Origin: Mikania micrantha | Lineage: Eukaryota > Streptophyta > Magnoliopsida > Asterales > Asteraceae | Length of the DNA stretch: 64,000 bases | Direction of reading: 5' to 3' | Assembly: GCA_009363875.1 (NCBI GenBank) | Contig: CM018695.1 | Span: 44,883,935-44,947,934 of the forward strand | Notes under the pieces: model-generated | Databases searched by the model: none | The model's input: only the letters and a program-made list of their open reading frames with translations | Told to the model about the DNA's origin: nothing | Program-made: the position numbers and the translations under genes | Shown: positions 19,470-31,129 of the stretch, piece by piece | Layout of the letters: the number at the start of each line of letters is the position of its first letter | How positions within the stretch are numbered: the stretch's first letter is position 1

Positions 19470-19561
19470 TATTCATAACATGAAAAAAAGTTTTTTAAAC
19501 AAATGTGTAAAAAAATAAGAACAAAACGCCGAGCACACTAGACATCTATCACTTTACGAGC

Positions 19562-21002
19562 TCAGTCCTCAAACACAATCATTTTTAGCAAATTCACAAG
19601 CACATTGAAGGTTGAAATGCTCACAGGTTTCATGAACATGTCAGCCATATTTAGTTTTGTGTCAATTTGTTCCATTTTAATGACTTTGTGATGATAGCAA
19701 TCTCTGATAAAATGAACTTTCATCTCAATGTGCTTGGTTTTTGAGTGTTGAACCGGGTTTTTGCAAATTTGAATTGCTGCATTGTTATCACAAAAAATAG
19801 GAGTATTTTGGAAATTCAAACCATAATCCAGCAGTTGATGTTGCATCCATATCACCTGAGAGTAGCAGGCATAAGCTGCAACATACTCAGCTTCGGCAGT
19901 AGAAATGGATACAGTTTGTTGCTTCTTACATTGCCATGAAATGAGCCTATCACCCAGAAATTGACAGCCAACAGAAGTGGATTTACGATCAATGTCACAG
20001 CCTCCATAGTCACTGTCACTGAAAGCATAAAGATCATATTCAGAATTTCGAGGATACCGCAAACCAAACCTGGGCTTCCCTATCAGATATTGGAAAATCC
20101 TGTGAACTGCAGTCAGATGTGAAAGTCTTGGCGAAGACTGATAACGTGCACATTGACACACTATGAACATGATATCTGGTCTACTAGCAGTGAGATACAT
20201 CAGGGACCCGATCATAGAACGATAATGAGTTTGATCGACCTTAGAGCCATGTTCATCAGAAGTGAGAACCGGACGTTCTTTCATGGGAGTTACCTCGGAG
20301 TTGCAATCTTGCATACTAAACTTCACGAGCATATCAGTCACATACTTGCTTTTATGAATAAGAATTTCTTCAGAATTTTGACGAACTTGTAATCCAAAGA
20401 AAGTAGTCATTTCTCCCAAGGAGCTCATTTCGAATTTCTTCTTCATTACGCTCTCAAATTCCTTGCACAACTTCTCACTGGTTGATCCAAAGATAATATC
20501 ATCAACATAAATTTTGTCCAAAATCATGTCATCATCAACTCTTTTGAGAAACAGTTTCTGATCAATTGTTCCCCGTGTGTATCCATGACTTTGCAAATTG
20601 TCTGTCAATGTTGCATACCAAGCCCTTGGAGCCTGATGAAGCCCATATAAAGCTTTATCAAGCTTGCAAACATGCTCTGGATAGCCTGAGTCAACAAAAC
20701 CAGGAGGTTGACTAACATATATCTCTTCCTTCACCTTACCATAGAGAAACAGTTTTGACATCCATTTGATACACAGTAAATCCCATGTATGAGGCATATG
20801 CCTAGAACAGACGAATGGCTTCCAATCGAGCAACTGGAGCATAGACTTCACCATAATCAAGTCCTTCAACCTGACAAAAACCTTTAACAACTAGCCGAGC
20901 TTTATTTCTGACAATTACACCACTGTCATCTTGCTTGTTGCGAAAAACCCAACGTGTACTGAGAGCCTTTTTGCCATCTGGTAGAGAGGAACTAGTTCCC
21001 AC
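19562..21002 (-). pseudogene. C3 pol: reverse transcriptase and RNase H
   Basis: Two overlapping minus-strand frames cover this part. The first (21002-20802) holds the RT start, with TRWVFRNKQDDSG, ARLVVKGFCQVEGLDYGE and FAPVARLEAIR-like text. After a frameshift near 20810-20890 the second frame runs to 19562 with VKEEIYVSQPPGF, KALYGLHQAPRAWY, the intact catalytic YVDD (about 20490), MIGSLMYLTASRPDIMF, YSDSDYGG-like FSDSDYGGCDIDRKSTS and AEAEYVAA. RNase H ends with VDNNAAI-like CDNNAAIQICKNPVQHSKTKH. About 40 residues around MDVKSAFLNG are lost or frameshifted. Protein identity to C1 and C2 is clearly low, so this is another family. Confidence 0.85.
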
Positions 21003-21466
21003 ACCTTTAATCGATCAAACTGATTCAGCTCATATAGATATTCTTCGGTTCTATCTGAGAGATAAAACATGAATACAAACAATTATTAATAGCACCAGAC
21101 TGACTCCGTGTTTGAACTCCCGTGTCAAAAGATCTAATAACATTTTCAATGGGATGATCTCTTTGAATGCGAGTGGGAACACCATTTTGAGAAGGATCAA
21201 TGGCATTTGGTGTATTGATGCATTTTGTGGAGGAACAGCTAAATTGTATGGTTCAACATTGGATTCAGAATTAGAAGAACTAGCGGTATATTCAGCATCA
21301 ATTGTTCAGAAAAGACGGGTAGGCTCGAATCTTGACTGATGTTGATTTCAGGATTGGAGACAACATATGTGTCAGACTGAATCTCTTTCCCTTTATCAAG
21401 CTGAGGCATTGTGGGTCATTGAGCGGAGGGTCAATAGTCCATGATGTGTGACGTACAAAATCTGTC
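21003..21466 (-). pseudogene. C3 integrase-RT linker, degenerate
   Basis: This lies between integrase and RT on the minus strand. It corresponds to the variable linker of copia pol. No long frame remains, and many stops and indels are present. Confidence 0.5.
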
Positions 21467-22410
21467 TCATAGTGTCCAGTGTAACACTGGAAATCTTTGC
21501 ATCAATGAAAGGAACATCAGCTGGAATGTTGAAGGATTTAAACAAGGTCGAGTAGTCAAATCAAACACCAATCCGGTCCAATCGGGAGTCAGTTGCATTC
21601 TCCTCAAGCCAACAAACGTCATAGGACTCCACAATTTGCTTGGTGATTTTGTTGAAGACACGATATGTTGTTTACTAGCATAGCCTACAAAATAGCAGTC
21701 ATCTGCTCGAGCATTAAACTGTGGGATTGCGTCCAGGTGCAACAATGTACAAGGACACCAAAAGATTTTGAAATGCTCAATGGATGGTTTGTGCTTGTAG
21801 AGAATCTCATATGGAGTCATCATATGTCGTTTGTTCAGCAAAACTCGATTTTGAACATAGCAAGCAATATTAATGGCTTCTGCCCAGAAGAATGTAGCCA
21901 AATTTGAATCAATCAGCATAGTACGTGCAGCTTCAATCAATGTTCTGTTTCTCCGTTCAGCAACACCATTTTGTTGCGGTGTTCTGGCCGCACTGTACTG
22001 CCTAGCAATTCCTTTTTCTGCACAGAAAACATTTACTTCAGCATTCTTAAACTCCGTGCCATTGTTGCATCAAATGGCCTTGACTCTATCATTAGTGTGA
22101 TTTTCAATGGGAATGATGAATTTCTTCAGTAAGTCTGCTGTTTCACTTTTATTTGACATAAAGAAAACCCAAGTGAAACGTGAATAGTCATCTGTAATGA
22201 CCAAGCAGTATGATGCACGATTGATACTGAGCACGTTAACTGGACCAAATAAATCCATATGAAGAAGCTGCAGAAGAGAGTCAATGGAACTGAAGATTTT
22301 TGGCTTGTGAGGCTTTCGGTTTCGGTGAGCTTCCCTTTGGCGCATGCAACACACTTCTCAATCATTATAAAGTCTTTGATAGGAAGATCGAACAATGTTC
22401 CCATTTGCAA
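21467..22410 (-). pseudogene. C3 integrase
   Basis: Minus-strand pieces in three frames cover the integrase. The 22410-22070 part has the zinc-finger end MIEKCVACAKGKLTE and LLHMDLFGPVNV with the first catalytic Asp, then YSRFTWVFF. The 21940-21467 part has IEAARTMLIDSNLATFFWAEA and QNRVLLNKRHMMTPYEIL. The segment between, with DNGTEFKN and ERRNRTL, lies in the interval 22070-21940 and is frameshifted. The frame breaks rule out a functional protein. Confidence 0.8.
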
Positions 22411-22453
22411 TTCGATTCAGATTCTTGAGATTTGCATGCCCTAGACGACGATG

Positions 22454-22898
22454 CTAAAGCATTGAATTTTGTTCAGATAATTTCGAGAATAGACACACAA
22501 CTTCCTCTGATGGTTGTTGATTCATGTCCAGGAAATATGCATCTTGTCTTCGTTGAGCTTTGACCTGAATCCAGTTTTCAGGAATGATGATGCCAGGTTT
22601 GAGAATGAGACACTCTTTGCTTGTAAAATGATTGGAGTATCCTCTGACACACATTTGTGACACACTGGGCAAACTGTGCTTGAGTTCAGGAAACATAGTT
22701 GACATTTTCGAGATTTGAAGCTCCATTTGAGACTGTTCCCCGTTGTTGAATCTTTCCTTTACTGCCTCCAGCAAAAACACATCTCCCCATCATAATGCTC
22801 AAGATTTGTAAGCTGGAGATATCTCCTGTCATGTGCCTGGAACAACCACTATCCACATACCAAAGTTTGAGGATATTCCACCATAGCCGTTCCTGCAC
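22454..22898 (-). pseudogene. C3 protease and GAG-pre-integrase
   Basis: The minus-strand frame 22898-22686 gives LWYVDSGCSRHMTGDIS, with the aspartic protease D-S-G active site. The following frame (22780-22454) has FTSKECLILKPG and the linker that leads to the His-rich integrase finger. A frameshift separates the two. C2 has the equivalent at 27672-28307, with WIVDSGASRHMTGDIS. Confidence 0.8.
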
Positions 22899-23006
22899 AC
22901 ATTACAAGATTAATTAGTTTTGGAACCCAGACCATCTTGCTTCTGGGGTTCAAAACAATATGCGGATGTAGCAAAATCAAGCGAAAGTAATTTGAACTTA
23001 GCATGT

Positions 23007-23610
23007 TTAATGGATGATTGGGGTGAAGATGTGGTTTTTGAAATTTGTGGGGTGTTTGAAATATGAAAATTTTCCCACGAACCTTTGGTTTGGTCTGATG
23101 ATCACTTTCGCCAAACCATCAAAGGGCCTTGGTTTGAAATGAGATATAGTTATAGTCTTAGATTTATGCATCTTCATTGACTTAGACTGTTTTTTCATTT
23201 CGTGACTTAGCCTTCTGATTGGTTCTTGCGAAAGAAGCATACGAGTCATGTTTGCAATTTCGTGCAATGTGTCCGAGAACTCCACAGTGAAAGCATGTTT
23301 GATGTTTTACTAATGGTTTGCACTGTGATGATCCGTTGCTTCATAGCAGCCTTATGCTTGACATCCCTTTTGTTATGATTTTGAAGGGAGCTCGAAGATG
23401 TAGATTAAATTTCTGTTTTAGTTTGGGTGGCACATATCTAGCAACCTTAGGATTTTCAATAGATGTATCAGTTTTATGAAGTTTAATGTCACTTTGCAAA
23501 TCATCACAAGAATTTGAGACAACATTTGTACTAGTTCTACTTCTAGAACTTGAACCAGATGCATTCAACATATTAATGAAATCCCAATCAGGCATATTGA
23601 ACGAGTGCAA
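23007..23610 (-). pseudogene. C3 gag C-terminal part with zinc knuckle
   Basis: On the minus strand around 23300-23250 the text CFHCGVLGHIARNC is a CX2CX4HX4C zinc knuckle, which binds RNA in retroelement Gag. Frames on either side (23610-23341 and 23285-23007) carry the Ser-rich segment before it and a basic tail with KSMKMHKSKT. The knuckle is in a frame not covered by either long frame, which shows local frameshifts. Confidence 0.7.
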
Positions 23611-24474
23611 TCAACATTATTAGCATTCAAACAAGCATTATCAGTACTAAAAAGCAAAAGGAATAAAAGGCACTGAGTTTTTTGAAACAGAAAATCAAAG
23701 GTTTTTGAAACAAAATGTCTTAGAAATCATTTTTGAGATAGATTGTTAAAATTTATTAGCAGCAACCGGTTCATCATCCTCTTCAACCCAATATTCCACT
23801 ATTACTTGATCTGCGCGAGAAATCAGACACGTTAGAAGAGTTACATGGACTTCAGCTTTAGGTGTTTTCACTGAACGTGAAGTCAAATCAGAACAGTTTC
23901 AGTCTACCATATATCAAAGTGGCAGACCTAGCAATCTCTTCTTCTGTTGGGAGTGTAAACAAAACTGTCACTCAACGGTGGAGGGTTTGTTTACAAAAAC
24001 ATTGCCCTTTGCACTGATAACAGTCAAAGGTGTCTCTTCATTACAATTTAACCCAAGTTCCTGACCTTTTTCATTACCCAAACTTTTGGTTTAACCAAAC
24101 CCCTGATGTACACGATTCACATATCCCACTCCCTTAGTTTCATTGCCATTTCATTGGTTTTTTAATCATATCTTCCACCACTACAGATGATACATCGAAT
24201 TTTTAAAATTCAATTCAGAGTTTTCGAATTTGTTTTGTATCGTTCTGCTTCAGATTTAGCCTTTTCAAGTATGGTTTTGAAGATTTAATGGCACACTTTG
24301 CATTGCTCAAATCCTTCAATAAAACAGTGATGTCAATTCTTTTGAGCTTCAACCTTTTTTAGTTAAAATTTTTATTTTCCCTTTTAATTTTAGGATTTCT
24401 TTCTCAAGTCTGACAATCAAGTTAAGAGATTAGTGTTGTGAACTTGGTACATAGACACTTTATCAATGCATGTT
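23611..24474 (-). other. Stretch between C3 gag and the gap
   Basis: No reliable coding frame. By position it should hold the N-terminal part of C3 gag and its leader, but I recognise no gag motif. The sequence is A/T-rich, with several TTTT runs. Confidence 0.4.
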
Positions 24475-24574
24475 NNNNNNNNNNNNNNNNNNNNNNNNNN
24501 NNNNNNNNNNNNNNNNNNNNNNNNNNNNNNNNNNNNNNNNNNNNNNNNNNNNNNNNNNNNNNNNNNNNNNNNNN
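24475..24574. other. Assembly gap of exactly 100 N
   Basis: The run is exactly 100 N, the usual placeholder for a gap of unknown length. It lies between the 5' ends of two opposed copia elements (C3 minus, C2 plus), so both 5' LTRs and primer binding sites are probably missing here. Confidence 0.95.
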
Positions 24575-24745
24575 TTCGCCGAATAGGTCATTCGATAACC
24601 TATTCGCCAGTTTCATACTTAGTCTTCTCATTTTTTTCGACAGTTTTCAGTCATTCGCGCCCCCGACATTCGCCAGTTTCACTCATTCAGCTCGGTTACT
24701 TCTGAAAAATTTTCTAAGTGTTTGAATCTTATTCCTTCTGATCAA
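24575..24745 (+). other. C2 leader before gag
   Basis: Non-coding leader between the gap and the gag ATG. It contains half-palindrome words of this family (TTCGCCGAATAGG, CATTCG, TTCGCCAG). No primer binding site is visible, so the LTR/PBS boundary is in the gap. Confidence 0.5.
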
Positions 24746-27657
24746 ATGGAAGATCTAGCACTCATGGCTAATCAAAATCATCGTATTCAGACTCTCTTAC
24801 TGACAGAGAATGAAACCGGGAACTCAAACAAAGCTCCTAAGCTCTTGACTTTGGACGACTATCCTCACTGGAAAGTATAGATTTGAGATTCACATCAATG
24901 AGTGGATACAAATTTGTGGATGATGATTGAGGAGGATATTTGAGGGCTTTAAATGAGGATGGAACTCCTATGCTGGTTACACGGATGACCGAGCCTCAAA
25001 GAATATTGTAGTGATGATATGAGAAGAAGGCTTATGCTATCTTGTCACAGTCCATTGCTACAGATATCTTTCATCAATTCAGACAGTTTACATCTTCCAA
25101 GTACCTATGGGATGCTTTGCAACAAAGATATGAAGGGATGATGCATTGAAGAGTATTAAGTCTAAGCTTTGAGAAAGGAGAGTTCAATAGCTTTATGTAT
25201 GTGGGAAATGAGTCCCTAGATGAGTTGATTGCAAGGTTCTATCATCTGTTGAGTGAGCTGTTCAACCACGAGGTCAAAACTACAACTCAAGAGAAGATTC
25301 AATGTTAGCAGATGCATTACCTCCAAAGTGGGAGTCCTTCTTGATGGTCCTTAAGCAAAATCAGATGATGGCTCATATGGACATCAATGATTTCATTCAG
25401 AAGTTGAGGAACAGGAGATTGAAAACAAGTGGAAGGCCAGAGAGTTGTGCAAGTTCAAGATCCCTCTTTGTACTATTCTACACCAACAGTTGATAAGTCT
25501 ACAACTCATGCTCCTCTGAAAAAGCATTTGTGTCAAAAAGCTTCTGAAGCCCCATCTGCAGCTCAGATGCACTTTAGCCCATCTTCTTCATCGAGCTCAC
25601 AACAAGAGCATCATCAACGACTGCAAGTCTGAAGACAGAGAACTTTGATAAAGTAACAGTTGAGATTGCTAAAGAGCACATGGGTCTTCTGTCAACATTA
25701 GTTAGTTCTTATGATGGATTAGTTGCTGGTCAGATTGGCAATCCATACTTGACTAATGATGACTACTCTCAGATTGATCCTGATGATATGGAAAGAATTG
25801 ACATCATGTGGGCATTGGCAAGTGCAGTCAGAAGAGCTAAGGAGTTTGTGAAGAGGACAGGAGAAAGACATTAATCTAAACAAGGAATCCAAGTTTGGAT
25901 TTGATATGGCTTCTGTTACATGCTACAACTGTGGTGAAAAGGGTCACTTTGCTAGACAATGCAAGCAGCCGAAGAAAGCTGGAAACAAGAACCCATTTCA
26001 GCATCAGAAGTCTGCCCCTGCTAATTCTGAAAGGCGATTAGTTCCTATTGATTCTCCTTTACCAGCTGGATCTTCATCTTCTGGTAGTAAAGCCTGATGG
26101 TTCAACAAGATGAAGGGTAAACTGGGGACTTCAGATTCAATGCTGACAAGGAAGATCAAGAGAAAGCATGTGTGGCAGAGATTCAGAATTCTGATGATAT
26201 TGATGAAGAAAGCATTCAGGAAGATTTGTTGGTGACTGATGACAAGGCATCAAGTTCAGAATTAGAAAGTTTGACGGATTCTGACACTCAAGAATCTGAT
26301 GGTGAAGCTGATGACTCTTCAACTCAATTTGCCTTGATGGCAAACTTCTGCTTCTACTGATTCTTCTGAGCAGGTATACACTGATTGCTCATCTTCTCAA
26401 TCTGATTGTTTCAATTGTGTTGATCTTAGGAGTAAGGTACTTGCTTATCAGAAGCATAACAGTGATCTGATGACCGATCTCGACCTGTGCATTGAAGCAA
26501 ACAAAGTTTTAAAATCTAATGAAAAAGATTTTCAAAATAAAATTGATCTTTTAAATAGACAACTGCATGAGGCCGAGATCGCTGTTCTGAACAAGCAAGA
26601 TGCTATAACTTCTTATCTCAATACCATAAATGAGATTAAGAAGAAATTAGCATTAGTTGAATGTGATTATGAGACTTTGGGACAGAAGCTCAAGAGCTAT
26701 GAGAGCTCCTCGTATATCATTGAGCATATGATCAGTAGGGGTACTGATCAGGGGAAAGAAAAGGTTAATTATCAAAAGTGTCCTCCACCAATCCTAAATG
26801 CCTTTGTCAATACTCCAAGTGACAAAGATGTGAAGGATTTTCAAGTTACTACTCCGTTAGTAGTTGATCCAATTAGTCTGAGTGAAAATCAGAGTACATC
26901 TCAGACTAAGGATTTAAGGGTGGATGGAATTGTGGAAGATTGGGTTTCCGATTCCGAGGACGAATCAGAGTATTCATCAAAGCAGAGTACTCCTCGGAAT
27001 CAAACTCCTAGTGTCATGAAAGGTGACCCAATCTCCAAATCAAAGATCTACAAAGAATTATGCATTGTTAAAGCTTCTCAAGGGTCTGAAGTTAATTGTT
27101 CTACCAAATCAGCTCAGTTGGTAACAAAGGAAGGATGGGTTTGGGTTTTGAGAAAGATTGTCAGAAATCAATGTGTTTTAAATCAACTAAAAAGTCATTT
27201 TCTGATTAAAACATTTTCATAAAAAAGGCGATAAAATATGTTTTGAGTGTGGTGAACCAGGGCACATTGTGAGGTTTTGTCCTCATTTGATCAGACCTAA
27301 GGTTGTCCCTTTCAAAAACTTAAAGTCTGCTTTACCAAAAACTGGAAAATCTGTGCCTAAAACTTTTCAGCCAAAATCTTCACCTCACACTCAACCTAAG
27401 GGTTCAGACAAGGGAAAGGGAAAGTTGGAAACTTTGGTGATTCCAAATGAGGTTAAAGTTAACAAATCAAAATCATCATCCATTTATCTGAAAAACCTCT
27501 TTGACAAAAAGGCAATTTGGAAAGTTAAATCATCTGAGGTGTCTGTTCCACAAATTTCAAATAAACCTATGCCTAAAGGAAAATGGATCGATGTTTGGAT
27601 CCGAGACTCAATGGGTCAACCCAAGACCGTAAAGGCTTGGGTTCCCAATGTAAACTG
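24746..27657 (+). pseudogene. C2 gag with two separated zinc knuckles
   Basis: The ATG at 24746 starts MEDLALMANQNHR and leads to KLLTLDDYPHWKV, the usual N-terminal block of copia Gag. A one-base insertion gives TAG at 24878. Later frames carry KAYAILSQSIATDIFHQF and KYLWDALQQRYEG (about 25025-25130), PPKWESFLMVLKQN (25311) and the knuckle CYNCGEKGHFARQC (25921). Then come an acidic segment, a coiled-coil-like stretch (26470-26700) and a second knuckle CFECGEPGHIVRFC (27240-27281). Lys- and Ser-rich text ends at TGA 27655-27657. At least five frameshifts are present. The knuckles are about 440 codons apart. Confidence 0.85.
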
Positions 27658-27671
27658 ATAGTCTCTTTATT

Positions 27672-28307
27672 GTGCAGGTTGCCCCAAAAGCTGGAGTGAA
27701 CAGCAATTGGATCGTTGATAGTGGGGCTTCCAGACACATGACTGGTGATATTTCTCTGCTCACCAATGTGAATGCAGTTCGAGGTGGTTATGTAGCTTTT
27801 GCTGGAGACAAGGGTGGTTTCATTACAGGAGAGGGTATCTTGACAAATGGACAGGTTTCGTTCGATAATGTCAGATATGTCAAACAATTGGAAAACAACC
27901 TCCTGTCAGTCTCTCAGATTTGTGACAAAGAATACAAGGTTCTGTTTGATGATTCAAAATGTTATATTCTCAAGCAAGGTGTGCAGATACCTGAAGATTG
28001 GATTTTAATGTCTGCCCCAAGAAAACAAGACTTGTATGTTCTCAATATGGCCACAGCTTCAACTACATCCTCCACAGCTTCATGTTTTATGACAAAGGCA
28101 ACTGAGAAAGATTCAATCCTTTGGCATAAGAGGATGGGCCATTTGAGTTTACGCAAGATGAATCATCTGGTACACAACAGTTTGGTTGAGGGAGTTAGCT
28201 TGAAAAATTTTAAGCTGTCTGATATATGTGTTTCATGCAAGAAAGGAAAGCAGTCTAAGCAGTCTCATAAGCTGAAAAAAATATCATTCAATCAATGTTC
28301 CTCTTGA
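27672..28307 (+). pseudogene. C2 protease and GAG-pre-integrase / integrase zinc finger
   Basis: NWIVDSGASRHMTGDIS holds the D-S-G active site of the retrotransposon aspartic protease. It is followed by VRYVKQLENNLLSVSQICD and CYILKQG. The GAG-pre-integrase / HHCC finger has LWHKRMGHLSLRKMN and DICVSCKKGKQ, with both His and both Cys. The frame continues 212 codons without a break and ends at TGA 28305-28307 from a frameshift after HKLKK. It is the best-preserved segment of this pol. Confidence 0.88.
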
Positions 28308-29159
28308 GCTTCTCCACATGGATTTGTTTGGTCCAGTAAATCGGAAGAGTAAGCTGGAGATCAATACTGCCTGGTTATCACTGATGAATAATCCAGATAC
28401 TCTTGTGTCTTCTTTTTGAAGGAGAAATCAGAAACGTTTGATTGCATTCAAGTTCTGGTTACCAAACTTGAATCTCTTTATATGCTCAAGATTCGTCAGT
28501 TTCGAACTGATAATGGAACGGAGTTCAAGAATCACAATATGGAGAATTTTTGTAATGAAAAAGGAATCGTGCAACAGTTCAGTGCTCCATATGTTCCACA
28601 GATGAATGGTGTTGCTGAACGAAAGAATAGGACATTGATTGAGGCTGCTAGAACTATGCTTGCTGATTCTTCTCTACCGGTTCAATTCTGGAATGAAGCT
28701 GTTGCCAATGCTTGTTACACACTGAACCGGGTTCTTATTGTGAAGAGACATGGGAAGACTTGCTTTGAACTGCTCCATAATCGAAAACCAAATCTTAAGT
28801 ATCTAGAACCATTTGGTGCTCCATGCACCATGCTTAAAAAACATGAGCAGGGCAAGTTCAATGAAAAGGTGGAAGAAGGGTACTTTCTTGGGTACAGCAC
28901 TCCAAATAAGCGAGTTTACAACATTGCAACTCATAATGTGGAGGAGGAGTGGTACCATGTGGATGTTCAGAAGTATACAATGCCCCCACCTGGAAAAGGG
29001 CCAGATTGGATGTTTGACTATTCCAGTCTGTTTGACTCGTTCAATATGCCCCCCATGTACTCAGATGAAGATGTAGCTGTTCAGATGTTGTATGATGTAC
29101 AAAATGCCCCAGATGCCACTTTCAACCTACATCTACATCTGGTCCCTCTACACAGATAA
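28308..29159 (+). pseudogene. C2 integrase core
   Basis: The first catalytic Asp is in LLHMDLFGPVN (about 28313-28340), in a shifted frame. A further break near 28390-28415 is followed by the open frame from 28416. That frame has DNGTEFKNHNMENF (second Asp), GVAERKNRTLIEAARTML (Glu), FWNEAVANACYTLNRVL and LEPFGAPCTML. Text from 28442 onward corresponds to the C1 sequence right of the G1 insertion and shows what was continuous before G1 arrived. The frame ends in the variable linker. Confidence 0.85.
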
Positions 29160-30042
29160 ATGATGACAGCTCAGACACAGACGACAATCCCCAGCTGCTC
29201 CTGAACCAGTTGTTGATAATCTTGTACCAGGTCTTGAGGATTTGAATTTGAATAACTTAGATCTGAGGTTGAGGTTCCTGCTCATCCTGTTGGACGAATC
29301 AATCGAATTCATCCTCAAGACAACATTATTGGGAGTCCTTTAGACGGAGTGAAGACTCGTAGTCAGATTTCTTCAGGTGGTCTTGCAGACATTCTTGATT
29401 TTGCAGATGTAAGCTTTTGTGCTCATTCCTGCTTTATATCTCAAGTGGAACCGCGTACCGTCACTGAAGCCCTCAAAGAAGAATCATGGGTAGACGCCAT
29501 GCAGAGGAACTTTTGCAGTTCAAGAAGTTAGGGGTGTGGCAACTAGTTGATAAACCCAACGGTGCAAAAGTAATTGGCACTAGATGGGTTCTTCGTTGCA
29601 AAAAGGATGATCACGGGATAATGTGAGAAACAAGGCTCGTCTGGTGGTTCAAGGATTCAGACAGATAGAGGGATTGGACTATAATGAGGTATTTGCTCCG
29701 GTCGCTCGTCTAGAAGCCATTCGTATCTTTCTGGCTTATGCATCCTTCAAAAAGTTCAAGGTTTATCAAATGGATGTAAAGAGCGCGTTCCTTCACGGAG
29801 TTATCAGTGAAACAGTGTATGTCAATCAACCTCCCGGATTTGAAGATCCATTGCATCGTGATAAAGTCTACAAGCTAGACAAAGCTTTGTATGGATTACA
29901 TCAAGCTCCGAGAGCGTGGTACGAGACACTTTCCACTCACCTTCTGAACAACGGGTTCAGAAGAGGTGTCATTGACTGCACTTTATTCATCCGTGAGAAG
30001 GACAGTGATTTACTCTTGTACAAGTGTATGTGGATGATATAA
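29160..30042 (+). pseudogene. C2 linker and N-terminal reverse transcriptase
   Basis: The linker (29160-29345) has small deletions relative to C1. RT starts with TVTEALKEESWVDAM (29460), breaks near 29505 and breaks again near 29622 after CKKDDHGI. It then runs from 29629 with NKARLVVQGFRQIEGLDYNE, FAPVARLEAIRIFLA, VYQMDVKSAFLHG and KALYGLHQAPRAWYETL. C1 lost this RT stretch. The frame ends just before the catalytic YVDD box. Confidence 0.85.
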
Positions 30043-31002
30043 TTTTGGATCCACAAATGATAATCTGTGCAAGGAATTTGAGAATGTGATGAAAGAAGAA
30101 AAATTTGAAATGAGTTCGATGGGAGAGATGAAGTTTTTTTTTGGGTTTGCAGGTGGATCAGTCTGAAGCAGGGATCTTTATTCATCAAACCAAATACGTT
30201 GGTGACATTCTGAGCCGGTTCAGTATGTCTGATGCGAAGCCTGCTGGTACACCACTGGCGATTAATCACGGGATTACTCCAGACGAAAAGGGGAGTTAAT
30301 TGATGCCACTCTGTACCGGGAATGATCGGCTCTCTCATGTATCTCACTGCTTCTCGGCCAGATATCATGTTTGCCACTTGCTTGTGTGCACGTTATCAAT
30401 CCAAACCAAGAGTATCTCACTTGATTGCTGTCAAAAGGATTATGCGTTATCTGAAGGGTACACCTGAACTTGGCTTATGGTACCCTAATGATGATAACTT
30501 TGAGCTTACTGCATACAGTGATTCAGATTATGGCGGATGCAAAAGAGATTTCAAGTCAACATCTGCGGGATGTCAGTTCTTTGGAAACCGTTTAGTCACC
30601 TGGCAGTGCAAGAAGCAGACGTCGGTGTCTACTTCAACCTGTGAAGCTGAATATATTGCTGCTGCAAGTTGCTGTTCTCAAATCATCTGGATTCAACAGC
30701 AACTCAGGGACTATGGGTTACATTTTTCTAACACTCCGATTTATGTTGATAACACTGCCGCCATTGCTGTCACTAAAAATCCAGTGCAGCACTCCAAAAC
30801 CAAACACATCGACATAAAATATCACTTCATACGTGATTGTTTTGAAAAGAAATTAATCGATGTTGTTAAAATTCACACCGATCACCAGAAAGCCGATCTT
30901 TTTACAAAAGCTTTTGATAAACCCAGATTTTTATATCTGTTATCGGCTAATGGTGTTTTCCAAAAGGATGAAGTTCAATCCTCATCTGAGTCTAACAAAT
31001 GA
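30007..31002 (+). pseudogene. C2 C-terminal reverse transcriptase and RNase H
   Basis: Text for VYVDDII is present around 30023, but the next bases have lost nucleotides relative to C1 (CATCTTCGGTTCA becomes TTTTGGATCCA), so the active site is followed by a frameshift. One-base changes near 30137 and 30290-30320 add further breaks. From 30322 the frame is open with MIGSLMYLTASRPDIMF, YSDSDYGGCKRDFKSTS, CEAEYIAAASCCSQ and VDNTAAIAVTKNPVQHSKTKHID, to TGA at 31000-31002. Confidence 0.85.
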
Positions 31003-31119
31003 TCATTACTTTAATTAGATAGTTTTATTTATTTTTAGTATTTTCATTTTCTTTTGTATAGTTGTCTTTTATTATCAAAAACACAAAAACACAAAAAGAT
31101 TTTCTATTTTTAGGTTTTT

Positions 31120-31129
31120 AGGGGGAGAT
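31120..31129 (+). promoter_or_regulatory. C2 internal polypurine tract after pol
   Basis: AGGTTTTTAGGGGGAGATA, about 115 nt after the pol stop, matches the C1 tract at 9444 and the C3 tract. Confidence 0.6.

Larger units (their letters stand above)
17630..24474 (-). mobile_element. C3: degenerate Ty1/copia element, minus strand
   Basis: Read on the minus strand the order is gag with zinc knuckle, protease, GAG-pre-integrase, integrase, RT, RNase H, internal polypurine tract and spacer with a palindrome-word array. This is the C1/C2 plan, but the protein is much diverged and the words are CTCGAG-based. The extra ORF and 3' LTR are missing: sequence changes to gypsy LTR near 17630. The 5' LTR would lie in the gap. 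Confidence 0.8.
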
